Source of the DNA: Crotophaga sulcirostris
Lineage: Eukaryota; Chordata; Aves; Cuculiformes; Crotophagidae
Direction: 5' to 3'
Assembly: GCA_013397455.1 (NCBI GenBank)
Contig: VYZB01000146.1
Coordinates: forward strand, 114,411-178,410
Length of the DNA stretch: 64,000 nt
This document shows positions 23,053-35,100 of the stretch, piece after piece. Each line of letters opens with the position of its first letter. The first letter of the stretch is position 1. The position numbers and the translations under genes are program-made. The notes beneath the pieces were generated by a model. That model saw only the letters and a list, made by a program, of their open reading frames with translations, had not been told where the DNA came from and made no database searches.

Positions 23053-23979
23053 TTAGGTGATCAGTCAAGTTGGATTCTATAGTTAGTAGGTTGCTTTTGA
23101 TTCAGAAGAAAGGTTTGTGACCTTGTACTAATTAAAACAGTAGATGATGTGATAAGGGGTTATTAAGGTGGAATGTGTATATACTGGTTACTAGGCTTGT
23201 TGAGCATTGCACATTTTAATAATTACAACTTAGCTGTGCAGGTAATAATTATAATGTTGATAGAAATATCAATGTAAAACTTGATAAACAGATAGTGTGG
23301 TGTAGTTTAAGATGTGTAAGTGTGATAGGAAGAACCTGAGGTTTCCTGAGAAACATAGTGGGTTAATTATTCTGGCAGGCTAAACACATATGGGGCTGTA
23401 GATTGAAACACTGATGTAAGCTTTGCAAGCCTTTAATTAGCAAAGCTGAACCTTTCTTCTGTAAACATTGAGAAAATGGAAATAACAAGTAACTTTTCCA
23501 GAAAGGACGAGTCAGAGGGAGATGTTTGTTTACTCATATTATATCCTTGCTCATTAGCTTTTGGGTCTTTCCTTGTGGATGCTGTTTAACGTGTCACTGC
23601 TAACAATAGACACTCTGGCTGTCCTCAGCGGATAGAACACAACACACAGCAAGAATAGGAAGCCCAAGGGATTTAGTTAAGATAAACCAAATAGAACAGT
23701 CAATTACTTATGATGTAAGCAAGACTTTAACACTTGATGTAGTTGATCCTATTGATAAGACATCAAATAGACAAACAGCTAAGAAATTATGCTGATGAAC
23801 TTCAGAAGTGTTGTTTCTGCCATCTGAAGGAAGTGAATGTATTTGAGGCAGGGAAGACTCATTTAAGTAGAAAGTTTTCGTAAAATTTGTAGCAAAAAAT
23901 CAACAGTAAGATATATGTAACTGTGAGTGAAAATTATTATGAATTTTTGCTTAAAATGCTGTTGCAGTGTTTTGATTTG

Positions 23980-24001
23980 TTTTTTTTTTTTTTTTTTTTT
24001 T
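23980..24001. repeat. Poly(T) tract
   Basis: An uninterrupted run of about 22 T. No retroelement body was recognised on either side, so it is called a homopolymer only. Confidence 0.9.
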
Positions 24002-25292
24002 AGATTTTACATTCAAGAATCAATATTTAGCTAGCACACCAACATTAAAAGTGAAGGGATCTCATCAAGTGATCCTTGTGTGTTCATAAAAGATCTGTGC
24101 TTCCAAGCTTTCAACTAATTATTTGATAGCTATTCTGTGACCTTAGTGACACATCTCTTAATAATCCAAAATTTAACATTTTGTCTTTTAAGCCATATTT
24201 TGCTCCATGAAAAAATAAGTTTTGTGCCATGTTTGTTGGAATGGGTATTGCACACTTACGATTAAAGAGTAGAATTTGGCTTATTTAATTACTGCAATTC
24301 TTTTTGTAAATTCATGTTGTAAAACATGCTGTCTTGAGATAGAAGAGCTAAACTTCCACTATGGTGTCTCATGTGCCAGCAGTAAGGAAGTATGAGTAAT
24401 TCATTCACATAAGCCACAATTAAGTGATAATTCCGACAAAAGTGCCACCATTACATACCTTGACAGCTGCTTCTTCCCAGAATGTGTCATGCATTTTAAA
24501 ATAGCTGTTGGGAAGACTGTCTAGGTCAGTGAATAACTTGGTCATATAAAACCCCAAACTAATTAATTCAACTAAATAGGGCCAAATGAGCACTTATTGG
24601 AATGTATAGCCGTAATATCATTATACTTTTCCACAAATTCAGACTGACATTTCCAGAAACATCTGAGTTGGGCATTCAGTTGATCGCCATTGCTCAAAGA
24701 CTGTGCTCAATGGCCCTCCCAGGCAGACCAGTCTATAAACTGTAGCTGTAGATATCCAGAATCACCTTTCCAGGTGGTTCTTACAGATGTTGAAATATCC
24801 AACATTGTGTCAATAAAAATGTTTATGCTGTATTTAAAAGCCTCTATTACTACAGTTACATTGTCATATCAATTTAAATGCAATTTCAGCCAACAGATGC
24901 ACATGGGCTTGTGTGTCTTATTTCACTGTACAATTTATGCCAAGCTGATGAAAGCCCCTTTCTGTGTGCATTCATACTTGGGGTTTTGCTAGAGTAGCTG
25001 GGCTTTCTAAGGTTGTGATTTTATTTCTTTATGTGTGCGTGTGAAAGATGGCTATCATTCCCTCAGGCTTTTTTTGTACTTTGTGAGATTTTGTTGTGTA
25101 ACAGGACATGCAAGTGAGAAAACTTGACTTGGAAAACTGAGAAAACAATGAAAGTTACATCTGGTTTTGTATATTCATATTAGCTCTTCCCTCAGTGCAC
25201 TTTTTGCAGTTCATGGTTAGGAGTTTAAGTTCCTGGGTTTTGTGTATTATTTGACCATTCATCTCTTAGGTTTATCCACCCAAGAGACAGAC

Positions 25293-25374
25293 ATTAACTT
25301 CTATTATTAACTTCTATTATTAACTTAACTTCTATTATTAACTTCTATTATTAACTATTAACTTCTATTATTAC
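25293..25374. repeat. 13-bp minisatellite, unit ATTAACTTCTATT
   Basis: Five near-perfect 13-base units are interspersed with shortened ATTAACT pieces, roughly six unit-equivalents over 82 bases. The short pieces recur after pairs of full units, which suggests slippage and then duplication of a larger block. Confidence 0.9.
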
Positions 25375-26589
25375 TTGGTTTGTTTGTGTTATAGCTTTTG
25401 GGAAATACCTGCGTAGAAATGCAATAAAACAGCATAGACAGAGAGATGCAGAAAACTAAATAGGTGAAGGAATAAAGCATACAACCCACATACAGAGGTA
25501 GTTGTTTTAATATTTTAATTACTCTTAAGGATAATTCTTGAGTATCTCACAGTATCTCTGTGATTGAACACTTCTAAAAAATTTGCTAGAAGAACTAAAT
25601 ATAGTACTGTGCATAACTGTTTACCTGACAGCCAGATTGCTGTCAGTTCTAATGAATTACATCACTGCAGTATTTAAGCGAATGTCAAAATATAGTTTTC
25701 TAGGGGAATCCTGTGGCTTGGTGTACTTGCATTGTTCTTCCCAATACTATTTTGGATATTGTAATTTCTGATTACCCTGTTGCAGCTTGGATGAAAACAG
25801 TTGCAGACTGAAATAATCATTACTGAGAACAAGACTGAGTATGTTTTAGGAATGGAAAGCTGTTTTGCAGATGCGTTAGGTCTGTCTCGCTGTTCTTTGA
25901 CAGTACAGCTCAACACTTCTTTCCAAAACGCAGCCCTAACTCCCTCTATAGGCATAATAAGGAAAATCAAAATCTATTTGCAGTTAGCACATTTAGCCTG
26001 CATTGTGTGTGTAATCTCATAAATGAATGAAAGCTATATAAGACCCAGATGGAAAGTACTCATCATTTTGTGGGCTTTGAGCATCGCCATTTCAGAGTGG
26101 TGCTTTGAGTTAATTCTGCAAGCATTTTGCTTTTCCCCTGCCACTTGGTGCTTCTAACTGGTGGCTCTGACTAACAAAATGCACTCCCAGAGATACACAC
26201 TGCTGGAGCTCCGGGGCCAAGCAGGTCCTGGCCCAGCAATGCTTCTTTGTATTCAGATCATTATGAGATCCATAACTATGTCCAGATGCTAGCTTATAAT
26301 TACAATGTCCTGTTTTGGGACTTTTTTTTGACAGAATCATTACAGCGTCTCTTCCTTTGTGAACAAAACTGTTTAATATTTGACCAAGACAACCAAATGA
26401 AAAGTATACCATCTTCTGCAATGAATGGATTTATATATGAAGAAGCTCCTTCCTTAGGTCTGACTTCTCTTTAAGTTGGTTTCAGTGTTGCATCCAAGAA
26501 AAGTTGCTGATAAAACTTTGGGCAGCAGTACAAAACAAGTATGATTTTCCCTGTGCAGTACATTGAACGATGCAGCAGACTTGCTTCAT

Positions 26590-26895
26590 TTGTGTGTCCA
26601 GAGGAGGGCAATGAAGCTGGTGAAGGGTCTGCAGCACAAGTCTTGTGAGGAGTAGCTGAAGGAACTGTGATTTTTAAGCTTAGAGAAGAGGAAGTTAAGG
26701 GGACACATTGCTCTCTACAACTGTCTGAAAGGAAGTTGTAGAGACGTGGGTGCTGGTCTCCTCTCCCAACTAACAAGTGATAGGGCAAGAGGAAATGGCC
26801 TTAAATTGTGACAGGGAAGGCTTAAGCTGGATATTAGAAAAGAAATTCTTCACCAGAAGAGTGGTGAAGCATTGGCACAGACTGCTCAGGCTTAT
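26590..26895 (+). mobile_element. CR1 LINE fragment abutting the SMYD3 promoter
   Basis: It begins with CAGAGGAGGGCAATGAAGCTG, continues through GGGTCTGCAGCACAAGTC, AGTGATAGGGCAAGAGGAAA and TTCTTCACCAGAAGAGTGGT, and stops at GGCACAGACTGCTCAGG. These are ordered blocks from the CR1 3' region in + orientation. The final ~150 bases of the element, including the terminal repeat, are missing. The break point is within about 35 bases of the CpG island. Confidence 0.88.
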
Positions 26896-26975
26896 CGAAA
26901 CGTTCCCCCAGCCCGTGGAAAAAGAAACGCGAACGCGCCGGCCTCCAGCCGCAAGGTTGGATCTGGCCCGGAGTT

Positions 26976-27018
26976 AAGATGGCGGCGGCAGCGCAGCGTC
27001 ACGTGGCGGAGGGCGGGG
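26976..27018 (+). promoter_or_regulatory. SMYD3 core promoter elements: YY1, E-box, GC box
   Basis: AAGATGGCGGC at 26976-26986 is a perfect YY1-type element. CACGTG at 27000-27005 is a palindromic E-box of the USF/MYC class. GGGCGGGG at 27011-27018 is an Sp1-type GC box. No TATA box is seen. YY1 elements of this form commonly sit just inside the transcribed region of CpG-island genes, so transcription may start slightly upstream of 26976. That start is inferred. Confidence 0.6.
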
Positions 27019-27061
27019 CGGCCCCGCTCCCTCTCCCCCTCGTGGCGGCGCGCGCGGCAGG

Positions 27062-27225
27062 ATGGAGCCGGCGCCGCTGGAGCGGTTCCCCAGCCCGGGC
27101 AAGGGCAGCGGCCTCCGCTCCCGCCGGCGGGTGCGACCCGGCGAGCTGCTCTACCGCGCAGAGCCCTTCGCCTACGTGGTCAGCAAGGAGCAGCTGGGCG
27201 GCGTGTGCGAGCACTGCCTGCGCAG
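27062..27225 (+). CDS. SMYD3: SMYD3 exon 1 (SET and MYND domain methyltransferase), N-terminal 54 codons
   Basis: SMYD3 is a lysine methyltransferase acting on cytoplasmic MAP3K2 and reported on histones. The ATG has a strong context (A at -3, G at +4). The exon encodes 54 full codons plus two bases and ends at CGCAG|GTACCG (phase 2). From memory of human SMYD3, MEP at the start, the GxGL of the first SET segment (here G15-S-G17-L), RPGELLYRAEPFAYVV and V-C49-E-H-C52 all align in register. Cys49 and Cys52 are the first zinc ligand pair of the MYND finger, and the GxG contributes to the SAM site. The rest of the MYND finger, the SET core and the C-terminal TPR-like domain are not seen, so they lie beyond the window or, for exon 2, just possibly in the gap at 27271. 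Confidence 0.93.
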
Positions 27226-27270
27226 GTACCGCCAGGCGGGAAGGAAGAAGGGAGGGAGAGAGCTGCAGCA

Positions 27271-27676
27271 NNNNNNNNNNNNNNNNNNNNNNNNNNNNNN
27301 NNNNNNNNNNNNNNNNNNNNNNNNNNNNNNNNNNNNNNNNNNNNNNNNNNNNNNNNNNNNNNNNNNNNNNNNNNNNNNNNNNNNNNNNNNNNNNNNNNNN
27401 NNNNNNNNNNNNNNNNNNNNNNNNNNNNNNNNNNNNNNNNNNNNNNNNNNNNNNNNNNNNNNNNNNNNNNNNNNNNNNNNNNNNNNNNNNNNNNNNNNNN
27501 NNNNNNNNNNNNNNNNNNNNNNNNNNNNNNNNNNNNNNNNNNNNNNNNNNNNNNNNNNNNNNNNNNNNNNNNNNNNNNNNNNNNNNNNNNNNNNNNNNNN
27601 NNNNNNNNNNNNNNNNNNNNNNNNNNNNNNNNNNNNNNNNNNNNNNNNNNNNNNNNNNNNNNNNNNNNNNNNNNNN
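27271..27676. other. Assembly gap (406 N) in SMYD3 intron 1
   Basis: The run of N begins 45 bases after the exon 1 donor, following a purine-rich stretch of GGA and GAA words. Apparent open frames through it are not evidence of coding. Confidence 0.99.
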
Positions 27677-28085
27677 CGAGACAAGAGCTGGGGACACAAT
27701 ATGGGCACCAGTTTTCCCAGAGATCTTGAGCACATTCTGTTCCTTCCCGAGGACTGATTCTCATGGTGCGATGAACTCCACAGCAGCCCAGTCTGTGCTG
27801 ACTGGAGCTGTGGCTCAGCTGTGGCTGCCCTTGCGTTTGAGACAGGGAAAGGCTGCAAGCAGAGGTGATGATGGAGGGAGACACATCTGCTCGGCACAGG
27901 CCGTCCTGAGCACAGGGCGGGTTTGCACGGAGGTTCCCCGGGCTGCGGGAGCGGGCAGTGCCGGAGGCGGCGCGCTGCTGTCCCGCTCCCGGCGGCAGCG
28001 CCCCCACTCCCCCTGGAAGCGCTCCTCGGGCTGGCGGGGTGGGAGCGGGCGCGCGCTGCTGCGCTCCCTGTCGCCTATGGGGGGG

Positions 28086-28610
28086 AATCACTGAATGCTT
28101 TGGGTTGGAAGGGACCTTAAAGGTAATTAATTTCTTCACTGAAAGGGTGGTCAGGCACTGGCACAGCTGCCCAGGGAGGTGGTTGAGTCACCATCCCTGG
28201 AGGTGTTCAAAACACAGGCAGATGAGGTGCTCAGGAACAGGGTTTAGTAGTGCACAGGTACGGTTGGACTCAATTATCTCAAAGTTCTTTTGCAACCGAG
28301 CAATTCTATTGATTTCATGATTCAGTCATCCAGTTCCAACCCCCCTGCCATGGTCAAGGATGCCTTCCACTAGATCAGGGTGCTCAAAGCCTCATCCAGC
28401 CTGGCCTTGAATACCTCCAGGGAAGGGGCATCCACAGCTTCCCTGGGCAACCTGTGCCCGTGCCTCACCACCCTCACAGTAAAAAATTTCTTCCTAATAT
28501 CTAATCTAAATCTCCCCTCTTTCAGCTTAAAACCGTTACCCCTTGTCCTGTCACTGCAATCCCTGATGAAGAGCCTTCCCCAGGCCCCCTTTAAGTACCT
28601 GAAGGCTGCT
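28086..28610 (-). mobile_element. CR1 LINE 3' portion, minus strand, split by another CR1
   Basis: The reverse-complement 3' end (TTTGGGTTGGAAGGGACCTT) is at 28103-28122. The next block of the same element (CATCCAGTTCCAACCCCCCT) resumes at about 28327 and continues through CAGCCTGGCCTTGAATACCT and ATTTCTTCCTAATATCTAAT to about 28610. The sequence between is a + strand CR1. The copy also has a short deletion near 28575 relative to the copy at 1131-2690. Confidence 0.9.
28126..28321 (+). mobile_element. CR1 LINE 3' fragment nested in a minus-strand CR1
   Basis: AATTTCTTCACTGAAAGGGT, CAGGCACTGGCACAGCTGCC, GGAGGTGTTCAAAACACAGG and GTTGGACTCAATTATCTC run in order on the + strand and end in ATTCTATTGATTTCATGA, a decayed CR1 terminal repeat. 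It is heavily 5' truncated. It interrupts an older copy, so it inserted later. Confidence 0.87.
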
Positions 28611-28954
28611 ATATTGAGTGATGTCTGCGGGGCAAATGGGCCGTGGTGGGAATGAAGTTCTCGCCCTGCCTTAGCCCTGCAAGGGAAGCATCCATGTGAG
28701 CAAGTAGCTGTTCCCCCTGTGTACCACCCTGCCTTGGGCGTTCACAAAGGCAATGCTAGCTGTTGGGCACCAGCCTTCATGGAATGGGCGGCATGAGGCG
28801 CTTGAGGTGATTTCCCACCACCTGTGCAAGTTTGCCCTGGGTAAGGAGCATGTGGTTTTGGAACATGCCTGCAATAAATGCCCTACTGCTTCCCCGAAAT
28901 TCTTACAAATGAAAACTCACAAACTCACCATAGCTTTTTGTGTTCGGTTAAAAA

Positions 28955-29166
28955 GATCTCTGGCTCTTCACTCAGAGGGTGGTGAAGTGTTGTAACAGGC
29001 TCCCCAGGGAAGCAGTCATGGCACTGAGCCTGACAGTATTCAAGAAGCATTTGGACAATGTCCTCAAACACGCAATGTGAATTTTGGGGTTTTCAAATGC
29101 AAGGACAGAAGTTGGAGTTGATCCTTGTTGGTCACTTCCAACTCAGGACATTCTATGATTCTATGT
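28955..29166 (+). mobile_element. CR1 LINE 3' fragment
   Basis: CTTCACTCAGAGGGTGGTGAA, CCCCAGGGAAGCAGTCATGG and TTCAAGAAGCATTTGGACAA end in ATTCTATGATTCTATG at about 29150-29165. This is the least decayed CR1 terminal repeat in the window. Orientation is +. Confidence 0.9.
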
Positions 29167-32100
29167 ATATTAATACATATTGGCAGGTAATCCAAAACCC
29201 ACATATAATTACTAAGACTTGAAGAGGGACATTTTAACACTGTTACCCTTGGCTTTTTTTTTCTTTTCTTTTTGATAGTATTTGATGTTTTGTCTGTTGA
29301 AACATTCCCAGTGTTTTGCTTCATGTCCTTACATGACATCTCAGCTTCTGTTAAAAGAAATGATAATGCGATACTCATTTTCCCAGACAAAAGTTTGACA
29401 AAGCGTTCCTGGTCAGACTTGCACCTGACCTCAGCATATAAAAAAACAAACCAAAACAAAAAAAAGATTTTAAGCTAATGTATCTCTGAAGTCTGACTTG
29501 GGACATCGAGGATGTTTGGTGTGGTGGCTGCCAGTGCCTTTTCAATTTCAAGTTGTGAGAGACTGCAAACTTCAGAAGATAGGCTGAGTGCAGCTGCAGG
29601 TGGAATGACAATGAATCTGAAGTGTTGGATGTAGAAGTGTAACCATGGCAAAGTTTGTTGGTAGAAATAGTGGGTTTAGCAGCTGATATATCATGAAAGG
29701 TTAGGCATTTGTGAAAGTCTGTCTTTTTTCTAAATAGTGATGTCAATGAAAAAAAGTTAAATAAAAGTTAAATTAGGAAGTTAAAAATAATTTCCCACCA
29801 ATCTAGCTTCCATTTCAAAATGTACTGGGACTAGACAGAGTTTGTAGATCAAGACTGTTCAAGCTGACTTTCTTCTTATTCATCTAATTAAAGGCAGTTG
29901 CTCTTCATTCAACAGGCTTTGTTAAATTAGTGAGTGATAGATATATCCATACATAGGCTGATTTCTTTTTTTAATGTATGGAAATTAGAAAAATGGTGAA
30001 GTGCTGCTGAAGTGGGATATGGAATCTGTTTTAAATTTAATATGCAGTGTAATCTTTGTTTTAAAGCCAGATGTGAGAAAAAAATATTACCACTCATTTC
30101 CAGAACTACAGATGAAAGTTGCATTGTCTGCTACTGTTCCTGTTTTTCACTCTGATCTTTAGGTGGCAGTACAGGAACACAAATTGGAAAAAAGAAGGGG
30201 AATTGTGCTTAAAATTGATTTAGCATTTTAGCAATCTTATTATATATAAAATTAATGTTTGAGGCTTTATACTGTGAACTGTAATTGTATACTTAGTTTT
30301 GTCTCCCATCTTCTAGTAGTAAATGTTGGATGCAGCTTTTGGCTGTGTGAGAAGTGCTGGGTGATCTAGAAGATGGGTAATGAAGTACAGAACATTTTAT
30401 GGTCTTTGGGTGGCCTGCATCTTCTTCTAACAACTAGCTGGGGAAAGCAGCAGGAAAGATTCTTCCTCTCTTACCAACTAAAGTTTTTCTATGTGGCTTC
30501 TTCCATGCTTTAATACCTATTTAAGGTAACGTCACTGGCAGTACTGCTCAGTATAGGTTTATGTAGCAGGATTTAGGGGATAAAGCAAGCTGTCTCATTT
30601 ACAAACTTAGGGGATTTCACTGTATTTTCCATTCTGCTGGATATTGATAAAGATGGTGAATAAAACTAATTGCCATTGACCCCTGGAGGCTTCCATCACT
30701 TCTCTCTGTTCTGGAAATTACCTATTACACCTTATTTTTTATTCTTCTCTAGCCTTTACCTGGCTATCAGTCTAAAATGACCTTTCTTCCTCTCTTACCA
30801 GCAATGGGGATGTTGAGAGAGGAGAGAAGCTGCTGATTTTGGCACTGTAGCAATGGAGATTTCTCCATGAAGGTGCTGTTGTTTATCAACAAACCTAAGA
30901 TGCTTCCTTAAGTGCCAAAGAGAGCATCAGCACCTGAGTTCCCCTGCTTCCAGCTGTGCTGGGTAATGAGGAGGTATCAGCTATGGGATGTGGGTTCAAG
31001 TTTGGCATATATGAGACTTCCTGAAATGCATAACACTGTAAAACCCACACTGTCTCCTCATTTATCGCTGAAAAATACTTCTGTTGCTGGTTCATATAGA
31101 GTTAGCTTTAGAACTATGCTAGCTTCTTGAAAACATACTGTTCTGTTGCTCTAGGTGTTCTTAGTATACACGTGGTAAATTTCTACAGGAATTCTGAAAT
31201 GTGGACAACTACTATTTGATGACATATTCTTTGATTGTTAACTTTCCATGAATTGTCATCAAATAAATATTATTATGTATTATAATTATATTTTTTAGAT
31301 GTAAAACAATACCCCATTTTATAGTTTGCTTGCATAAAAAGCTTATTTTTTCCTTTTGTAGACCATTGTATTTCCATGATTTTTAATAGATTAGAATAAT
31401 AAAGTTTTCAAAATTCCTTAAACTTATATATAAAAAATAATTCTTAGACTTGCCACATAAATGAATTAAAGTTGGTCAGCATGACTTGGTGCCATGAGTT
31501 TGTTGGCAATGACATTTTTAAGATGTGAGAAGTGCGGTGTGTTCCTTCAGAGACAGTCAAAGTTGCAGACAGATTTCCAGTAGTTTTCAAGATGCATAGC
31601 ATTGTATTAAGTGGAGGAACACAGACAAATTATATCTGATGAGTGGTAATCACAGTGTGGAAACAGTGTGACTATTAGGAGCAGGTATGTTTTTGTGCTT
31701 CCCAGGCAGGATAATCCTGGGAATTACATACTATACCTTGATGTAGCATTTCTGATTAATCAGTTAGGAGTGCAACTGTAGTGCTCTCATCTCTTGATAT
31801 ATCTGGTTTGTGTAAAGTAAGGGCAGAGGATGTGAAATAAAATTGTATGTGAGGCATGAGCTATGCAAAGTATTAGAATTTCAGATTCCATGTAGATGAG
31901 TGAGAATGTTTCCCAAGACCTGAGAAATCATACTCTGTCACCAACAGAAATGTTTCTATCCATAGCTGAATGACCAATAGCCTAGAAAAAGTAGTATTCT
32001 CCTAAGATATTGTCCCTCCCCATGTCATCTTATGGCAATAGTGAAGGTTGAAGCAACCTTATAAAGAGCAGGGTAGAAATGCATTTTTCTGTCCTCGTGC

Positions 32101-35100
32101 CAGCTGGAGCCATAGGAGAAGGGGCTTTCAGGCTGCTGTCCTATGCTGCCAGGAAAATGTTCTGCCAGACAGTGCGAAGAGAATAGACTATTGACCTGCT
32201 TTCCTGCAGTATCGCCTCCAGAGAAGGCCCTGAACTTTCTTGTCTAGGGGAATGAAGCCTGTAGAAGAGATTACAGACTTAGGGACTCCATTTCCCTTTC
32301 CCTCTGCTCAGAGTCAGGTTGAAGGTGGGGAAGGAGGAACCTCTGGCATTCAGGATAGCATTCCTACTAAGTTGTCCTGGTCTGCCCATTAATTTGGTTT
32401 ACCTCTCCCTTACAGCACCATTTAGGAGGGTCAGGATTTTCCTTTATTTCTGTTAAGGCATGAATATCCATTGTTAGGTGTTTTCCTTGACTGACTGTTT
32501 CTTTCTCTTGGAGATCTGTTTTGTAAATGTCATTCAGGTTCTGTTTGCTGTAAACCCTCTCATTTCCATTGCATAGTATTTTGATCCTCACTCCATGCCT
32601 TCTTACTGCTTTGCATGCTCAGAGCTTGCTTCACACAAGGTGTGATTCCTTGTCCATCTTCCCTTCTTTCATTGCCTTGCAGTCTCGGGGCTGCTGTTAA
32701 TGCCTTGTGCTGCCAACCTCACTTTGCCCTCATTACTAAGAGAAGAAAAAGAAAAGGGAGAGGCGTTGTTAAAAGTAAATTCTCCCAGGTCAAGTGTTTA
32801 TTGCTGTGTCTGTCATTATGGAAAATGAAAATTTAAGTTTAACCATGCTTTAAAATTCCCTAAAGGTCTTATGGTTGTTGTGATTTTGTATTTATAATTT
32901 CCACGCTTATACGGCTCTGTAATTTGAAAGTGATTATATCAAAATTGTTGTCTCATCAAGCTGTGACTGACAATTTAAGTTGTAGTCATCTTGTAAATTC
33001 TTCTGAATTTAGGCTTTACTATGTATCTGCAATCCACACCTGATATTATATTTCTTTTCTGCATAGCGCAGTCCATAATATTAATGTTTTGAAATATTAA
33101 TATGTTCTGCATGAATATTCTTTGCTTGTGGAAAATGGTAAAGCCATGAAAATAAGTTTGTGAATTGGATTATCTTTAGTATTCATTTTCCTAGGGTGAA
33201 TTGTAATTGTGCAAGTAAAAAATTAAAATTAGCACTACAAGGGAAAACATGAGTGATTAAAATATGAGTAACTTCTAGCTAATGTAATTTATAATGACGC
33301 AATTAGTTTCAGATATCTCATGAGAAAGTTTTTAATTTTGTGTAAGTTGCTGAAATCTTTACACTGCATTAGGGAATTTATTGTTTAAGTTCTTTAAGAA
33401 CTATTAATGTTATACTGTCCATAGGTATTGGAATTCATTAATTGTTAGTGATTGTTTCCATTGTGGCTGTACTAAAAAGTCACTATGTGCTTTTGGCTGT
33501 ATGGTGTATAGGATGATGCTGTTTTCTCTTGAAGCATCCACAGTCGTCTTTGGAACCAGTCACAACAGCTGTTTTGAATTATTCAAAATTATACAGGTGA
33601 GGCATGTCTCTCCACCCCATCTATTCACGTTCTGAAGTGGGGTATGGATCCGCATGGCAACCGACGTGATGTGCTGGCTAGGAGCTGCCGAAAGGGCAGA
33701 TGTTCTTGTTGCTCCTCAAGTACTTGCTGTCTTTCCTGCATGCTCCTTCTGCTTCTCATTTGCCAGCTTTGCTGCTTATCTGGCCTATGATAGACTGGTG
33801 CAAAGAGATAAACTGGCAGAAAATATACTTTACCGAAATATAAAAATCTTTTAGTACCCTTGAATCAAACTATTGCTGGAGGTGAGAGAGGAACTGAAGT
33901 GGCCGTGGAAGGAATGGGTCAAGGTCGAACCGTCAGGGCTGTGTCTTCTGGTAGTAGCAAGCCTTTGGTCTGCTGTAGCTAAAAATGAAACTAAAAAGGG
34001 CAGTTAAGGGAATTTCTGATCTTTTATGGGTTTCTTGAGAAGCTGGGCTTTCCAGAGTGCAGGACTAACTGGCTTGTTGTGTGGAGGAGGATTTTTTTCT
34101 GCCTCATAGCCTGGATGAGTTCTGGGCAGTCAGGCCCCACCTTCATTCCTTTATCCAGTCATTTTTCTACCATATTTTACTTCCCCAGAAGCATTTCCTA
34201 CCATTAGCTTCAGTTTAGCAGAAGAAACACTGCGGATATTTTCAGTTGTTTTTTTAACACAAAGAAAACATTAGCTGATGCCTTGGTTACACAGGAGTGT
34301 CTTGACTTTTCTGACTTTATTTTTGTCACTGATTTTACTTATTTCAGGATCTGTGCTTAGTTCCTGCAATTGTAATTCTCACAGTGCGCCTCTGTGACTG
34401 AATGGGAGATTCTGTTCAGAGGCCGAGGTAAAGTTTTGAGTCATCCCCAAGGGTGGGCCAATGACGGTAGGGCTGGCACCAAGTGACACGATTGATTGAA
34501 CACCAGTGAGTAATTCCTGTGCTAACTCAAGTAGTAATCCCCTGTTCATGCAATATTCAGTTTTCTGATTTATCATCTCAGCTACTAGCTGCCTTCAGCT
34601 CAGGGATTGTTCTGCTATTAGCTTAATTGCTCGAACTGAATTGCAATTAAAGACTGAATATTTTTTAAACTAAGCTGTCTTCTTGGCCTCTGAGTATTAG
34701 AGCACCAGATCCTGCAGTCAATGGGCAACTAATACAACTTTTGGCTTCACTGAGGAGGGCTTGTCTGGGCCTTCATGTAGGGTTTCTCTGCTGCCTTTCT
34801 AATCAGGTTTCAGCATTCATAAGAAAAAAAACCAGCAAGTGTGTTGAGAAGGACTTCTTAGGAGGGTGTGATTAGGAGTGGTTGGGATGTAGAAGTGCAG
34901 AAAACGAACAAAAGATCATAATTGAGAAAGAATAGGAAATAAACCCACTTATCAACTGTAAGCCCTTTCTTACAATTCAAATTAATATGGCACATTCATA
35001 CAATGTAATTCAAATGACTCATTCAAGTGCTAAGAGTGTGTGCTAATGAAGGATCAGGGTAGAACAGGGGAAGAGAAATTAAAGCAAGATGTTTGGTGAA

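Larger units (their letters stand above)
23053..26589. other. Intergenic, nothing but simple repeats recognised
   Basis: Holds the poly(T) tract and the 13-bp minisatellite. Open frames at 24690-24992 and 25674-25970 are short and unlike any family I know. Confidence 0.5.
26925..28085. promoter_or_regulatory. CpG island at SMYD3 5' end
   Basis: GC- and CpG-rich sequence begins abruptly after the CR1 fragment upstream, covers SMYD3 exon 1 and continues past the N gap to about 28085, where another CR1 starts. The intronic part after 27900 is dense in CGG, GCG and CCGC words. It is the likely SMYD3 promoter and first-intron regulatory region. Confidence 0.8.

Noticed and set aside
26872..28139. 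Several open frames of 230-370 codons across the second N gap
   Set aside because: Same artefact. Only the 27062 frame up to the donor at 27226 matches SMYD3. Frames continuing past the gap run through intron and CpG island sequence.
33654..33854. 66-codon frame starting ATGGCAACC in a small CpG-bearing patch
   Set aside because: No homology recognised, no splice partner, and a single short GC-rich stretch explains the openness.
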